In this document: piece by piece, positions 8,603 through 17,063 of the stretch
Position numbering within the stretch: the stretch's first letter is position 1
Layout of the letters: every line of letters begins with the position of its first letter
Assembly (NCBI RefSeq): GCF_001468395.1
Contig: NZ_LNSG01000014.1
Location: 16,849-80,848 of the forward strand
Reading direction: 5' to 3'
Length of the DNA: 64,000 nt
Source: Sphingopyxis sp. H073
Lineage (GTDB): Bacteria; Pseudomonadota; Alphaproteobacteria; Sphingomonadales; Sphingomonadaceae
Notes under the pieces: model-generated
The model's input: only the letters and a program-made list of their open reading frames with translations
The model's database searches: none
What the model was told of the DNA's origin: nothing
Made by a program: the position numbers and the translations under genes

Positions 8603-10378
8603 TCAAAACTGGCGGATCACCGACAGGAAAGCGTCGCCCCACGCTTCGAGCTTCTTCGCGCCGACCCCCGGAATGCCGCCAAGTGCGCTCCGTGTCGCGG
8701 GCCGCTCGCTCGCCATCGCGCGCAGCACCGCGTCGTGGAAGATCACATAGGGCGGCACCCCTGCCTCGATCGCCAGCTCGCGCCGCGTCGCGCGAAGCGC
8801 GTCGAACAGCGGATCGCCGACAGGGTTCGCCGCCGCGCGCTCGCCGCGCGAGGTCCGAGTGAGGCGCCGTGCGGGTGGCTCGGCGATCAGCACCGGCACC
8901 TCGCCCTTCATCACCGCGCGCCCGGCGGGACCGAACATCAGCCCGCCATGCTCGGTCGTCTCGAGCGCCTCGCGCGCGACAAGCGTGCGGACCAGCGGCT
9001 TGATCAGCCGTGCCTCCTCGCCCGAGACGATCCCGAAGACCGAGAGCTTGTCGTGCCCCCGGCTCGCAACGCGCTCGTCGGCGCGGCCCGTCAGCACCGC
9101 CTCGACATGCCCCGCGCCATAGCTTTGCCCGGTGCGATAGACCGCGCTCAGCAATTTCTGCGCCAGCACCGTCGCATCAACCTGGCTCGGCGGGTCGAGG
9201 CAGGTATCGCAATTGCCGCAGCGTTCGGGCGGATTCTCGCCGAAATGCCGCAGCAGCAGCGCACGGCGGCACTCGACCGTCTCGACCAGCGCGGCGAGCG
9301 CGTTGAGCCTCGCGCGTTCGCCCGCGATCCGGGCGTCGGGCAGTTCGGACAGCCGCATCCGCGCACGTGCGAAATCCTCGGCGCCCCACAGCATCAGCGC
9401 CTCGGCGGGGTCGCCGTCGCGGCCCGCGCGGCCCGTTTCCTGATAGTAGCTTTCGATCGATTTCGGCAGCCCGGCATGCGCGACGAAGCGCACATCGGGC
9501 TTGTCGATGCCCATCCCGAAGGCGACCGTCGCGGTGACGATGCCGTCCTCCGACGCGACGAAATCATGCTGCACCCGCGCCCGCGTTTCGGGGTCGAGCC
9601 CGGCATGATAGGCCGCCACGCTGCGTCCCGTCGCGGCGGCGAGCTTCGCCGCCATTCTCTCGGCCCCGTCGCGCGTCGGGCAATAGATGATCCCCGGCCC
9701 CGGATTGGCGGCGATGAAATCGGTGAGCTGCTTCGCGGCGCTGATGCGCGGCGTCACGCGGTAGCGGATATTCCGCCGGTCGAACCCCGCGAGCACCAGC
9801 CCGTCGCCGGGAATGCCGAGCTGGACGAGAATATCTTCGCGCGTGTGCTTGTCGGCGGTCGCGGTCAGCGCGAGCCGCGGCACGTCGGGAAAGGCGTCGA
9901 GCAGCGGCCGGAGCAAGCGGTAATCGGGCCGGAAGTCATGCCCCCACTCCGAAACGCAATGCGCCTCGTCGATCGCGAACAGCGCGGGCGCGCGCGCCTC
10001 CATCAACGACCGGAACCCGTCGCCCGTCGCGCGCTCGGGCGCGATATAGAGGAGGTCGAGCGCGCCGTCGCGATACGCCTGCCGCGTGTCAGCGAAATCG
10101 GCATCGACGCTCGTCAGGCTCGCCGCGCGAATCCCCGCCGCGCGCGCGCCGCGCAGCTGGTCGTGCATCAGCGCGATCAGCGGCGACACGACGACGACGC
10201 AGCCGTCGAGCGCGACTGCGGGAAGCTGATAGGTCAGCGACTTGCCCGCACCCGTCGGCATCACCGCCAGCGTCCGCTCGCCCGCCATCACGCGATCAAC
10301 GACCTCGGCCTGACGCCCACGGAAGGCGTCGAAACCGAAGGTGGATTTGAGCAGCGGGAGGAGAGCGGCGGCGGACAT
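8603..10378 (-). CDS. recQ: ATP-dependent DNA helicase RecQ
   Basis: The 591-residue protein has helicase motif I PTGAGKS (41-47), DEAH (137-140) with 'CVSEWGHDFRPDYR', and motif VI 'QETGRAGRDG'. These are followed by the RecQ zinc site (CRRALLLRHFGE, CGNCDTC), the winged-helix RQC domain and a C-terminal HRDC domain (VIFHDAVLRAMA, IPGVGAKKLEAWGDAFL). It unwinds DNA 3' to 5' in recombination and fork repair. The start at ATG 10378 (MSAAALLPLL) fits family N-termini; an upstream in-frame extension has no family similarity. Length is close to E. coli RecQ (about 610). Confidence 0.97.
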   Translation of the reverse strand: MSAAALLPLLKSTFGFDAFRGRQAEVVDRVMAGERTLAVMPTGAGKSLTYQLPAVALDGCVVVVSPLIALMHDQLRGARAAGIRAASLTSVDADFADTRQAYRDGALDLLYIAPERATGDGFRSLMEARAPALFAIDEAHCVSEWGHDFRPDYRLLRPLLDAFPDVPRLALTATADKHTREDILVQLGIPGDGLVLAGFDRRNIRYRVTPRISAAKQLTDFIAANPGPGIIYCPTRDGAERMAAKLAAATGRSVAAYHAGLDPETRARVQHDFVASEDGIVTATVAFGMGIDKPDVRFVAHAGLPKSIESYYQETGRAGRDGDPAEALMLWGAEDFARARMRLSELPDARIAGERARLNALAALVETVECRRALLLRHFGENPPERCGNCDTCLDPPSQVDATVLAQKLLSAVYRTGQSYGAGHVEAVLTGRADERVASRGHDKLSVFGIVSGEEARLIKPLVRTLVAREALETTEHGGLMFGPAGRAVMKGEVPVLIAEPPARRLTRTSRGERAAANPVGDPLFDALRATRRELAIEAGVPPYVIFHDAVLRAMASERPATRSALGGIPGVGAKKLEAWGDAFLSVIRQF

Positions 10379-10437
10379 TGCCGGGTCGCGATAGGCAAAG
10401 TCGCGGGGCGGGGGAAGTCCCAAACCCGTCCGATCCC

Positions 10438-10471
10438 AAAGACAAAAGGGCGGGGCCCGCAGGCCCCGCCC
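10438..10471 (-). terminator. Rho-independent terminator of the SDR gene
   Basis: A perfect 10-bp stem GGGCGGGGCC / GGCCCCGCCC (10448-10457 and 10462-10471) with loop CGCA is followed on the minus strand by TTTTGTCTTT. It lies 23 bases after the stop of the minus-strand SDR gene and 60 bases before the RecQ start, so it separates the two genes. Confidence 0.85.
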
Positions 10472-10493
10472 TCTCGGCTCGCCGGGCGATCGA

Positions 10494-11258
10494 TCAGCTG
10501 CGCGTGATCGATGCCCCGCCGTCGACCAGCGATGCGGTGCCGGTGACGAAGCTCGCATCGTCGGAGGCAAGGAAGAGCACGGCCTTCGCGATCTCGTTCG
10601 GCTGGCCGACACGCTTCACGGCGTGCAGGTTGGTCACGAAATCCTGCTTTTCGGGGCTGTCGTTGACCGCCTCGAACATGTCGGTCGCGACCCCGCCGGG
10701 GAGCACCGAATTGACGCGGACATTCTGCGGGCCATATTCGGCTGCCAGCGCCTGCGTCAGCCCGATCAGCCCGGCCTTGCTCGCCGAATAGGCCGCGCTG
10801 CCGGGGAAGGAAAAGCTGTAGCCGACGAAGGTCGAGGTGAAGATCACCGACCCGCCGCCATGCTTGACCATTTCGGCGATCTGGTGCTTCGCGGCGAGGA
10901 AGGAGCCGGTGAGGTTGACCTGCAGCGCGTCGTTGAAGCCCGCTTCCGATACCTCGGTGCTCGGGCCGGCTTCGCCGAAGACGCCGGCATTGTTGAAGCC
11001 GATGTCGAGTCGGCCGAAATTCTTCACGGCCGCAGCGACCAGCGCCGCGTGGAAAGCTTCGCTGCGGACGTCGCCGGCGACCGCGACGGCCTTGCCGCCC
11101 GCGGCGGTGATTTCGGCGACGAGGCTGTCGAGTTCGGCCTGACGGCGCGCGCCGACGACGACGCTGGCGCCCTCGGCGGCAAAAAGTTTCGCGGTCTCGC
11201 GGCCGATCCCCGAGCTGGCGCCGGTGACGATCGCGACCTTGTTCTGCAAACGGTTCAT
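10494..11258 (-). CDS. Short-chain dehydrogenase/reductase (SDR)
   Basis: The 254-residue classical SDR has the cofactor motif TGASSGIG (12-19), NNAG (89-92), catalytic Ser142, Tyr157 and Lys161 (YSASK), and the 'PGGVATDMF' loop after the active site. It ends with the usual 'SFVTGTASLVDGGASI'. A tail-less Rossmann dehydrogenase of this type uses NAD(P)H to interconvert alcohols and ketones; Arg39 (VGARR) favours NADP. The substrate is unknown. It is divergent from a LysR gene at 11446 and probably under its control. Confidence 0.95.
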   Translation of the reverse strand: MNRLQNKVAIVTGASSGIGRETAKLFAAEGASVVVGARRQAELDSLVAEITAAGGKAVAVAGDVRSEAFHAALVAAAVKNFGRLDIGFNNAGVFGEAGPSTEVSEAGFNDALQVNLTGSFLAAKHQIAEMVKHGGGSVIFTSTFVGYSFSFPGSAAYSASKAGLIGLTQALAAEYGPQNVRVNSVLPGGVATDMFEAVNDSPEKQDFVTNLHAVKRVGQPNEIAKAVLFLASDDASFVTGTASLVDGGASITRS

Positions 11259-11328
11259 GACTTTTCTCCTGTTCGGCGGCGGGCCCGATGCCCGTGGTCG
11301 ATGCGGAGTAAGTGGACTTTGCGCGTCG

Positions 11329-11375
11329 TTCGGAATAGACAGCAGTTCTTGGTTCTATAATTCGGAATTACCGAA
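11329..11375. promoter_or_regulatory. Candidate LysR operator between SDR and lysR
   Basis: The palindrome TTCGGAATTACCGAA (11361-11375) contains a T-N11-A LysR box, and the left half TTCGGAAT recurs at 11329-11336, 32 bases away. This repeated half-site between divergent genes is the usual arrangement of a LysR recognition site and activation site. Confidence 0.55.
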
Positions 11376-11413
11376 CAATGGATGAAATGCGCCTTCCGCG
11401 GCGAAAAGGTGAT

Positions 11414-11431
11414 CCCCGGCGAAAGCCGGGG
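11414..11431. repeat. Short palindrome CCCCGGC-GAAA-GCCGGGG
   Basis: This 7-bp stem with GAAA loop lies in the leader of the LysR gene, 15 bases before its ATG. The same core is found in the hairpin at 2825-2852. It may be a dispersed repeat or affect translation of the regulator. Confidence 0.5.
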
Positions 11432-11445
11432 CCCATATCTCGACC

Positions 11446-12348
11446 ATGATCCGCATCGAGGGAATCGCCGCCTTCGTCGCAACGGTCGAGCATGGCTCGA
11501 TCAGCGGCGCCGCGCGCCAGCTTCGCCTGTCGAAATCGGTGGTGAGCGAACGCCTCGCCGAACTCGAACGCTCGCTTGGCAGCGCGTTGCTCCATCGCAC
11601 CACCCGCAAGCTCAGCCTGACCGAGGACGGCGCCGCCTTCCTGCCGCGCGCGCAGCGCATCGTGCGCGACGTCACCGAAGCGGCCGCCGCCATCGCCGAA
11701 CGCCGCGGCACGCTCGCGGGCCCGCTGCGCATCGCCGCGCCGGTCACCTTCGGCCATATGCACCTCGGCCCCGCGCTCTATCCGTTCCTCAAAGCCCATC
11801 CCGAAATCCAGCTCACGCTCGACCTCGACGACCGCCGCATCGACGTCGCGTCGAGCGGCCATGACGCGATCATCCGCCAGGGGGTGATCGACGACACGCG
11901 CCTCATCGTCTGGAAACTCGCCAAAAGCCGCCGTATCCTCACCGCGTCCGCGGCCTATCTGGCGGAGCATGGCATGCCGCAGAGCCTCGAAGATCTCGGC
12001 GACCACCGCGGCATCTTCTACACCAATCGCGGCGTCGCCGACTGGCACTTTCGCACCGCCGACGGCCCGATTGCGATCCAGGCCAGACAGGCGCTCGGCG
12101 TCAACAACGGCGACATGATCCGCGACGCGGTGGCGGCGGGCCTCGGCATCGCGATGCTCCCCGCCTTCATCGCGGGCCCGGCGATCAAGGCAGGCACGCT
12201 CGTCGCCATCCCGCTCGCCATCCCCCCCGACGAGGAATGGATCTACATGGCGCATTCGCAGGGCCGCGACCCGTCGGCAAAGCTGCGCGCACTGCGCGAT
12301 CATCTGAAAGACGCGTTCGGCGACCCGCCTTATTGGGAGGTGGCCTAG
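11446..12348 (+). CDS. LysR family transcriptional regulator
   Basis: The 300-residue protein begins with a LysR winged helix-turn-helix (IEGIAAFVATVEHGSISGAA, LRLSKSVVSERLAELERSLGS, residues 4-50). A co-inducer-binding domain follows (LRIAAPVTFGHMHLGPAL from about 90). The pattern matches the CrgA/DmlR-type subgroup that often controls an adjacent divergent SDR. It starts 187 bases from the SDR start. The inducer is unknown. Confidence 0.93.
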   Translation: MIRIEGIAAFVATVEHGSISGAARQLRLSKSVVSERLAELERSLGSALLHRTTRKLSLTEDGAAFLPRAQRIVRDVTEAAAAIAERRGTLAGPLRIAAPVTFGHMHLGPALYPFLKAHPEIQLTLDLDDRRIDVASSGHDAIIRQGVIDDTRLIVWKLAKSRRILTASAAYLAEHGMPQSLEDLGDHRGIFYTNRGVADWHFRTADGPIAIQARQALGVNNGDMIRDAVAAGLGIAMLPAFIAGPAIKAGTLVAIPLAIPPDEEWIYMAHSQGRDPSAKLRALRDHLKDAFGDPPYWEVA

Positions 12349-12420
12349 ACCGATCCGGGGTCGCGAATTGTCATGTGAAGCGGGCCGCCTCCACCCGATC
12401 GCGAACGACCATCGCCGACC

Positions 12421-12879
12421 TCAATAGCCCGCCGTGGCCTCGAGGAACCAGATCCGCTGCTGCGTCTCGTCGGCCCAGGCATCGACCAGTCCGCTCGTCG
12501 CGATATCGCCCTCGGCCTCGGCCGCCGCCTTCACGTCCTTGAGCTGGGCAAGCAGCGTCCGGTTGTCCTCGGCCAGCGTCCTGACCATCGCATCGGCGGT
12601 CACCGACGTGGCATCGTCGTCCTTGATCGACTGGCGGCGCGACACGTCGCCGATCGAGCGCAGCGTCGCCGCGCCATTCTTGCGAACGCGTTCGGCGATC
12701 AGGTCGGTGGTGCCAAGGATCTGCGTCGCCTGTTCGTCGAACAACAGGTGCAGTTCGCGGAAGTGCGGCCCCTGGACGTGCCAGTGATAATTTTTGGTCT
12801 TGAGATAGAGCGCGAAGCTGTCGGCGAGCAGCGCGTTGAGCGCATCGGCGACGGCGGGCTGATTGTGATTGTCGGGCAT
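12421..12879 (-). CDS. dps: Dps-type DNA-binding ferritin-like protein
   Basis: The 152-residue protein has the Dps signature KTKNYHWHVQGPHF and LHLLFDEQ. By spacing against E. coli Dps, the intersubunit ferroxidase residues are His32, Asp59 and Glu63, with His44 and Asp48 on the partner face; all are present. Dps dodecamers oxidise and store iron with H2O2 and protect DNA. The start ATG 12879 has an AGGATCATCCC leader and gives the short N-tail MPDNHNQ, which lacks the Lys-rich DNA-binding tail of E. coli Dps. A palindrome upstream (12953-12975) may be the oxidative-stress operator. Confidence 0.95.
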   Translation of the reverse strand: MPDNHNQPAVADALNALLADSFALYLKTKNYHWHVQGPHFRELHLLFDEQATQILGTTDLIAERVRKNGAATLRSIGDVSRRQSIKDDDATSVTADAMVRTLAEDNRTLLAQLKDVKAAAEAEGDIATSGLVDAWADETQQRIWFLEATAGY

Positions 12880-12952
12880 GGGATGATCCTTTCGTTGGCC
12901 CCTATGATGTAGGGCCGCGAACAGGCATTTTCCCATTGAACCTTTTGGTGGC

Positions 12953-12975
12953 TTTCATCGAATAAACCGATGAAA
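12953..12975. promoter_or_regulatory. Candidate OxyR-type operator upstream of dps
   Basis: TTTCATCG and CGATGAAA form a perfect 8-bp inverted repeat with a 7-base spacer, 74-96 bases before the dps start. The ATCG-N7-CGAT core has the spacing of an OxyR half (ATAG-N7-CTAT). Dps genes are commonly OxyR-regulated. The identification is an inference from spacing and context. Confidence 0.4.
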
Positions 12976-12999
12976 CCAACGGTCATAAATGAGGCTCTG

Positions 13000-13563
13000 C
13001 TATAAGCCGAAAGCGGCCATTCCTGCGCGAACGCCCCACAGGACCAGGATCGCCGCGCCGGCATAGCGCAGGACTTGTACCGGCCGCTGCGCCGCGAGCG
13101 CCGGTCCGAAGGCGAGGAAAGGGAGCAACGCCAATATCCACCCGACCAGCCCGCCCGCGGCTGCCCAAAGCCCCGCGCCGCTCGTCGCCGCGAGCGCGCC
13201 GATCAGGAAATGGCTGCGATTGCCGAATTGCAGCGTCAGCATCCGCACCGCGAGCACCGCGGGCGCCGCATCGGACATCTCGTCCGCCGGCGGGCCGAGC
13301 CGCCCGCGCCACAGCAGCGCGGCCGCCGCGCTCAGCGTTGCAAAGGCGATCAGCAGCGAAACGATCCCCTGCCCGACCATCCGGTTCAGCGCCGCGCCCG
13401 CGATCGCGGCGACCAGCGCATTGGCGATGAACGCGCCAAAAGCGATGGCGACGACGCGCCGCCGGTCGTTCCGCGCGGCGAGCAGGTCCGAAAGCAGGAG
13501 TCCCGTCCGCCCGTCGGCATTGGCGAGCGCCACGGCGACGAGGGCGAGCATGATCGCATCCAT
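13000..13563 (-). CDS. TMEM165/GDT1 (UPF0016)-like membrane protein with degenerate motifs
   Basis: The 187-residue protein has six hydrophobic helices arranged as two repeats, as in the UPF0016 cation/proton antiporters. In the family each repeat holds an E-x-G-D-(K/R)-(T/S) motif that binds Mn or Ca. Here the equivalents read NADGRT (15-20) and QFGNRSH (112-118), so the acidic ligands are mostly lost or shifted. Either the protein has another role or the alignment is to a related family. It follows the 123-residue gene on the same strand and precedes Dps. Confidence 0.6.
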   Translation of the reverse strand: MDAIMLALVAVALANADGRTGLLLSDLLAARNDRRRVVAIAFGAFIANALVAAIAGAALNRMVGQGIVSLLIAFATLSAAAALLWRGRLGPPADEMSDAAPAVLAVRMLTLQFGNRSHFLIGALAATSGAGLWAAAGGLVGWILALLPFLAFGPALAAQRPVQVLRYAGAAILVLWGVRAGMAAFGL

Positions 13564-13595
13564 GACAAACCGCCTGCGCCGTCAGGCGCGGCGCG

Positions 13596-13925
13596 TCAAT
13601 GCCCGAGCCGCATCGCCACCGACGCGAGCCACGCTTCCTGCGCAGCGACGGGCAGCGGCCCGCGCGGCGCCAGCACCGCGTCGCTCATTGCGTCGAGATA
13701 GGTCAGGATCGCGGCGCGATAGCCGCCGCCCGCGACCGCCGATTCCAGCCGGCTCGCCAGCATCTCGACGGCAGCAAAGCCATTATCGCGCGCGAGGCAG
13801 CGAATATCATCGACCCCCTGCACGATCTGCGCGAGCGCGCAATGCGGCAGCGCCTCGGCAAGCGCGCCGATCTGTCCGCCGATACGGTCCTGGATTTCCT
13901 GATAATGGTCGGTCTGGATAGCCAT
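13596..13925 (-). CDS. Hypothetical protein, helical
   Basis: The product from ATG 13925 (MAIQTDHYQEIQDRIG) has 109 residues, nearly all predicted helical, without a signal peptide or membrane segment. A start at 13967 would add 14 residues but has no clear ribosome-binding site. It has Cys, Asp and Arg in 'PHCALAQIVQGVDDIRCLARDN'. I do not recognise the family. It sits between the GDT1-like gene and a MITE-like inverted repeat. Confidence 0.6.
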   Translation of the reverse strand: MAIQTDHYQEIQDRIGGQIGALAEALPHCALAQIVQGVDDIRCLARDNGFAAVEMLASRLESAVAGGGYRAAILTYLDAMSDAVLAPRGPLPVAAQEAWLASVAMRLGH

Positions 13926-13982
13926 CGTCCGCCCCCCTGGTTCCCCAAGGAACAGCATGCGCCCCAATGGTTAATCGGTAGT

Positions 13983-14156
13983 TAGGGTCAGGACCCATTG
14001 ATTCCGCGATCGAGGTTTGAAGCGATTTTGCCTGGGGTGAGGAGAAAAGGCGCAGGAATATGTCGATATTTCCAGACTTTTCGACGAAGCCACAGGCAAA
14101 ATCGGTCAAATCCCGCAGGGACGCCGAAATGGCGGAATTAATGGGTCCTGACCCTA
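13983..14156. mobile_element. 174-bp MITE-like element with 25-bp terminal inverted repeats
   Basis: The ends TAGGGTCAGGACCCAT (13983-13998) and its complement (14141-14156) extend inward to 25 bp with one mismatch. An inner pair, CGATTTTGCCTG near 14023 and its complement near 14093, shows that the whole unit is an imperfect palindrome. It has no coding capacity, as expected for a non-autonomous element mobilised in trans, for example by a REP-associated tyrosine transposase. No target duplication is obvious. Its right end supplies the stop codon of the diguanylate cyclase. Confidence 0.75.
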
Positions 14157-14804
14157 GCGGTGGCGTACCGGAGAATCGGCGTCCTGCGACTGTTTGCTGC
14201 GGTACATGTCGCGATCGGCGGCGGCGAGAATCTCGGACTCGGTCGCCCCCGCCTCCAGCATCGCGACCCCGAAACAGGCCGACAGCTGGATCACGTGCCC
14301 GTCATAGATTGCAGGCTCGGCGCTCAGCACATGGCGCAGGCGGTTGACCTGCACGCGCGCGCCCTCTTCGGTCGACTGGTCGAGGATCAGGCCGAATTCG
14401 TCGCCGCCGATACGCGCCGCGACGTCGGTCGCGCGGATCGATTCATCGAGCCGCGTCGCGATCTGGAGCAGTGCAAAGTCGCCTGCCGCATGGCCGAAAC
14501 TGTCGTTGATATATTTGAGCTGGTTGACGTCGATGAACACCACCGCCGCGCTTTCGGCGTGGCGTTCGAAGCGCGCGAGGCGCTGGTGGATCGCGGTCAG
14601 GAAATAGCGCCGGTTGAACAGCGGGGTCAGCGTGTCGCGCTCCGACACGCGTTCGAGCTCGGCGACCGCAATCTTCAGGATGCGGTTCTCCCGGCGCAAC
14701 GCGTCGCGTTCCCTGCGCAATTCGCGCAGCTGGTCCTCGATGGAGTCAACGGATGCGAAGCCGGTCCGGTCGACCGCTATCCGTGCCCCCCCTGCGATAT
14801 CCAT
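14154..14804 (-). CDS. Diguanylate cyclase (GGDEF domain)
   Basis: The 216-residue protein has a short N-terminal coiled coil (about 22-52) and one GGDEF domain. The active site is intact: Asp92 (VFIDVNQLKYIND) and GGDEF (133-137). The allosteric I-site RATD lies at 124-127, five residues before GGDEF, so product inhibition by c-di-GMP is likely. It makes c-di-GMP from two GTP. There is no membrane or PAS sensor; the coiled coil probably drives dimerisation. The stop TAG (14154-14156) lies in the MITE end, so a few C-terminal residues may have been replaced. Confidence 0.93.
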   Translation of the reverse strand: MDIAGGARIAVDRTGFASVDSIEDQLRELRRERDALRRENRILKIAVAELERVSERDTLTPLFNRRYFLTAIHQRLARFERHAESAAVVFIDVNQLKYINDSFGHAAGDFALLQIATRLDESIRATDVAARIGGDEFGLILDQSTEEGARVQVNRLRHVLSAEPAIYDGHVIQLSACFGVAMLEAGATESEILAAADRDMYRSKQSQDADSPVRHR

Positions 14805-14984
14805 TCCCTATCCCCGACGCATACCCTCTGGTCCGCCGGCACGATGCCGACACGATATGCGACGGAGACCCTAGCCGCCGAGTGGATACCAATCGGTAAA
14901 CGCCGCGCATGGCATTTGGATGGCGTTGCCAGCGCGGCGGACAGACTCTAGGGGGATAGCAGGATCGGGATTCGGAGGGCTCTT

Positions 14985-15482
<498 letters not shown>

Positions 15483-15486
15483 GCCC

Positions 15487-16572
15487 TTGCTGCCACCCGG
15501 TTCGACGATCGGCATCTTGGGCGGCGGACAGCTCGGACGCATGCTCGCGGTCGCCGCGGCGCAGCTCGGCTACAAGGTGCATATCTACGCCCCCGACGCC
15601 GAAAGTGTCGCCGCCGAAGTCACCGCGCACCACAGTCAGGCGGCATGGGACGACGAGCCGCGCCTCGCCGCTTTCGCTGCCGCCTGCGACATCGTCACCT
15701 TCGAGTTCGAGAATGTCCCCGTCGACACCGTCCGCTTCCTTTCGGGCCATGTCGCGGTGCATCCGGGCGCGAAGGCGCTCGAGATCGCGCAGGATCGGTT
15801 GGCCGAGAAGACTTTCGTCGCCGGGCTCGGCGGCCGCACCGCGCCTTTCGCATCGGTCCCCGACCGCGCCACGCTCGATGCGGCGCTTGGCGAGATCGGC
15901 GCACCCGCGATCCTCAAGACGGTGCGCATGGGCTATGACGGCAAGGGGCAGGCGCGGCTCGGGACGGCGGCCGACGCCGACACGGCATGGGAGACGATCG
16001 GCCGCCACGCCGCGATCCTCGAAGGCTTCGTCGCGTTCGAGCATGAATTTTCGGTGATTCTCGTCCGCGGCCTCGACGGCGAAGTCCGCTATTGGGATTC
16101 GACCGTCAATGTTCACGAAGGCGGCATCCTCGCGACCGCGAGCCTGCCAGCGCCGCCGATCGTCGCAGCCCAACAGGGCGAAGCGCGCGCGATGATGGCC
16201 GAGATCGCCGCCGCGCTCGACTATGTCGGCGTCCTCACCGGCGAGTTCTTCGCGACCGACGCCGGGCCGGTATTCAACGAAATGGCGCCGCGCGTTCACA
16301 ACAGCGGCCACTGGACGATCGAGGGCGCGGTCGCGAGCCAGTTCGACAATCATATCCGCGCGATCGCCGGCCTGCCGCTCGGCAGCACCGCAACGCGCCA
16401 GCTTCCCGTCGTCATGCGCAACCTCATCGGCGCCGACATCGCCGCGATCCCCGCGCTGCTCGCCGACGAGAATTGCCACGTCCACCATTACAGCAAGACC
16501 GAAGTCCGCGATGGCCGCAAACTCGGCCACGCCACATGGGCGGGTGCAGCGCCCGGAGCACCTCCCGCATGA
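15487..16572 (+). CDS. purK: 5-(carboxyamino)imidazole ribonucleotide synthase
   Basis: The 361-residue ATP-grasp enzyme has an N-terminal Rossmann-like part (IGILGGGQLGRML), the ATP-grasp core with 'PAILKTVRMGYDGKGQ', and the metal-binding 'FNEMAPRVHNSGHWT'. It carboxylates AIR with bicarbonate and ATP, feeding PurE. The start is TTG 15487, four bases after the purE stop; the Rossmann motif begins nine residues in, so no other start fits. Its stop overlaps the folA start (ATGA). Confidence 0.97.
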   Translation: MLPPGSTIGILGGGQLGRMLAVAAAQLGYKVHIYAPDAESVAAEVTAHHSQAAWDDEPRLAAFAAACDIVTFEFENVPVDTVRFLSGHVAVHPGAKALEIAQDRLAEKTFVAGLGGRTAPFASVPDRATLDAALGEIGAPAILKTVRMGYDGKGQARLGTAADADTAWETIGRHAAILEGFVAFEHEFSVILVRGLDGEVRYWDSTVNVHEGGILATASLPAPPIVAAQQGEARAMMAEIAAALDYVGVLTGEFFATDAGPVFNEMAPRVHNSGHWTIEGAVASQFDNHIRAIAGLPLGSTATRQLPVVMRNLIGADIAAIPALLADENCHVHHYSKTEVRDGRKLGHATWAGAAPGAPPA

Positions 16573-17063
16573 ACCGCCCCGAAATAACGCTGATCCTCGC
16601 GCGCGCCGCCAACGGCGTCATCGGCGCCGACGGCAAGATGCCCTGGCACCTGCCCGCCGACCTCCGCCGCTTCAAGCAACTCACCATGGGGCGCCCGATG
16701 ATCATGGGGCGCAAGACCTTCGACAGCCTGCCCGCGATCCTCGAGGGCCGCCGCCACATCGTCCTCACCCGCGATCGCGACTGGCAGGAGGAGGGCGCCG
16801 AGCCCGTCGCGACCGTCGAAGAGGCGCTGAAGCTCGCCAATGCGCCGCATGTAATGGTGATCGGCGGCGCCGAAATCTACCAGCTCTTCCTGCCGCTCGC
16901 CGACCGCATCGAACTCACCGAAGTCGCGCTCTCGCCCGCCGGCGACGCGTCGATCGCGGCGCCCGACCCGGCCGAGTGGCGGGAAATCGCGCGCGAGGAC
17001 CATCCCGCCGCCGACGGCCGCCCGGCCTTCGCTTTCGTCACCCTCGCCCGGAAGCGCGGATGA
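16569..17063 (+). CDS. folA: Dihydrofolate reductase
   Basis: The 164-residue protein has the DHFR layout: VIGADGKMPWHLPADLRRFK with the substrate-binding acid Asp31, 'MGRKTFDSLP' and the NADPH-binding 'MVIGGAEIYQLFLPLADRI'. It reduces dihydrofolate to tetrahydrofolate. ATG 16569 overlaps the purK stop by four bases and its own stop overlaps the next start, so translation is coupled through the operon. Confidence 0.96.
   Translation: MNRPEITLILARAANGVIGADGKMPWHLPADLRRFKQLTMGRPMIMGRKTFDSLPAILEGRRHIVLTRDRDWQEEGAEPVATVEEALKLANAPHVMVIGGAEIYQLFLPLADRIELTEVALSPAGDASIAAPDPAEWREIAREDHPAADGRPAFAFVTLARKRG

Noticed and set aside
8300..10507. A 735-residue open frame on the plus strand opposite recQ
   Set aside because: It is an antisense frame kept open by high GC; its sequence is Arg/His/Pro-rich without domains, and the opposite strand encodes a complete RecQ.
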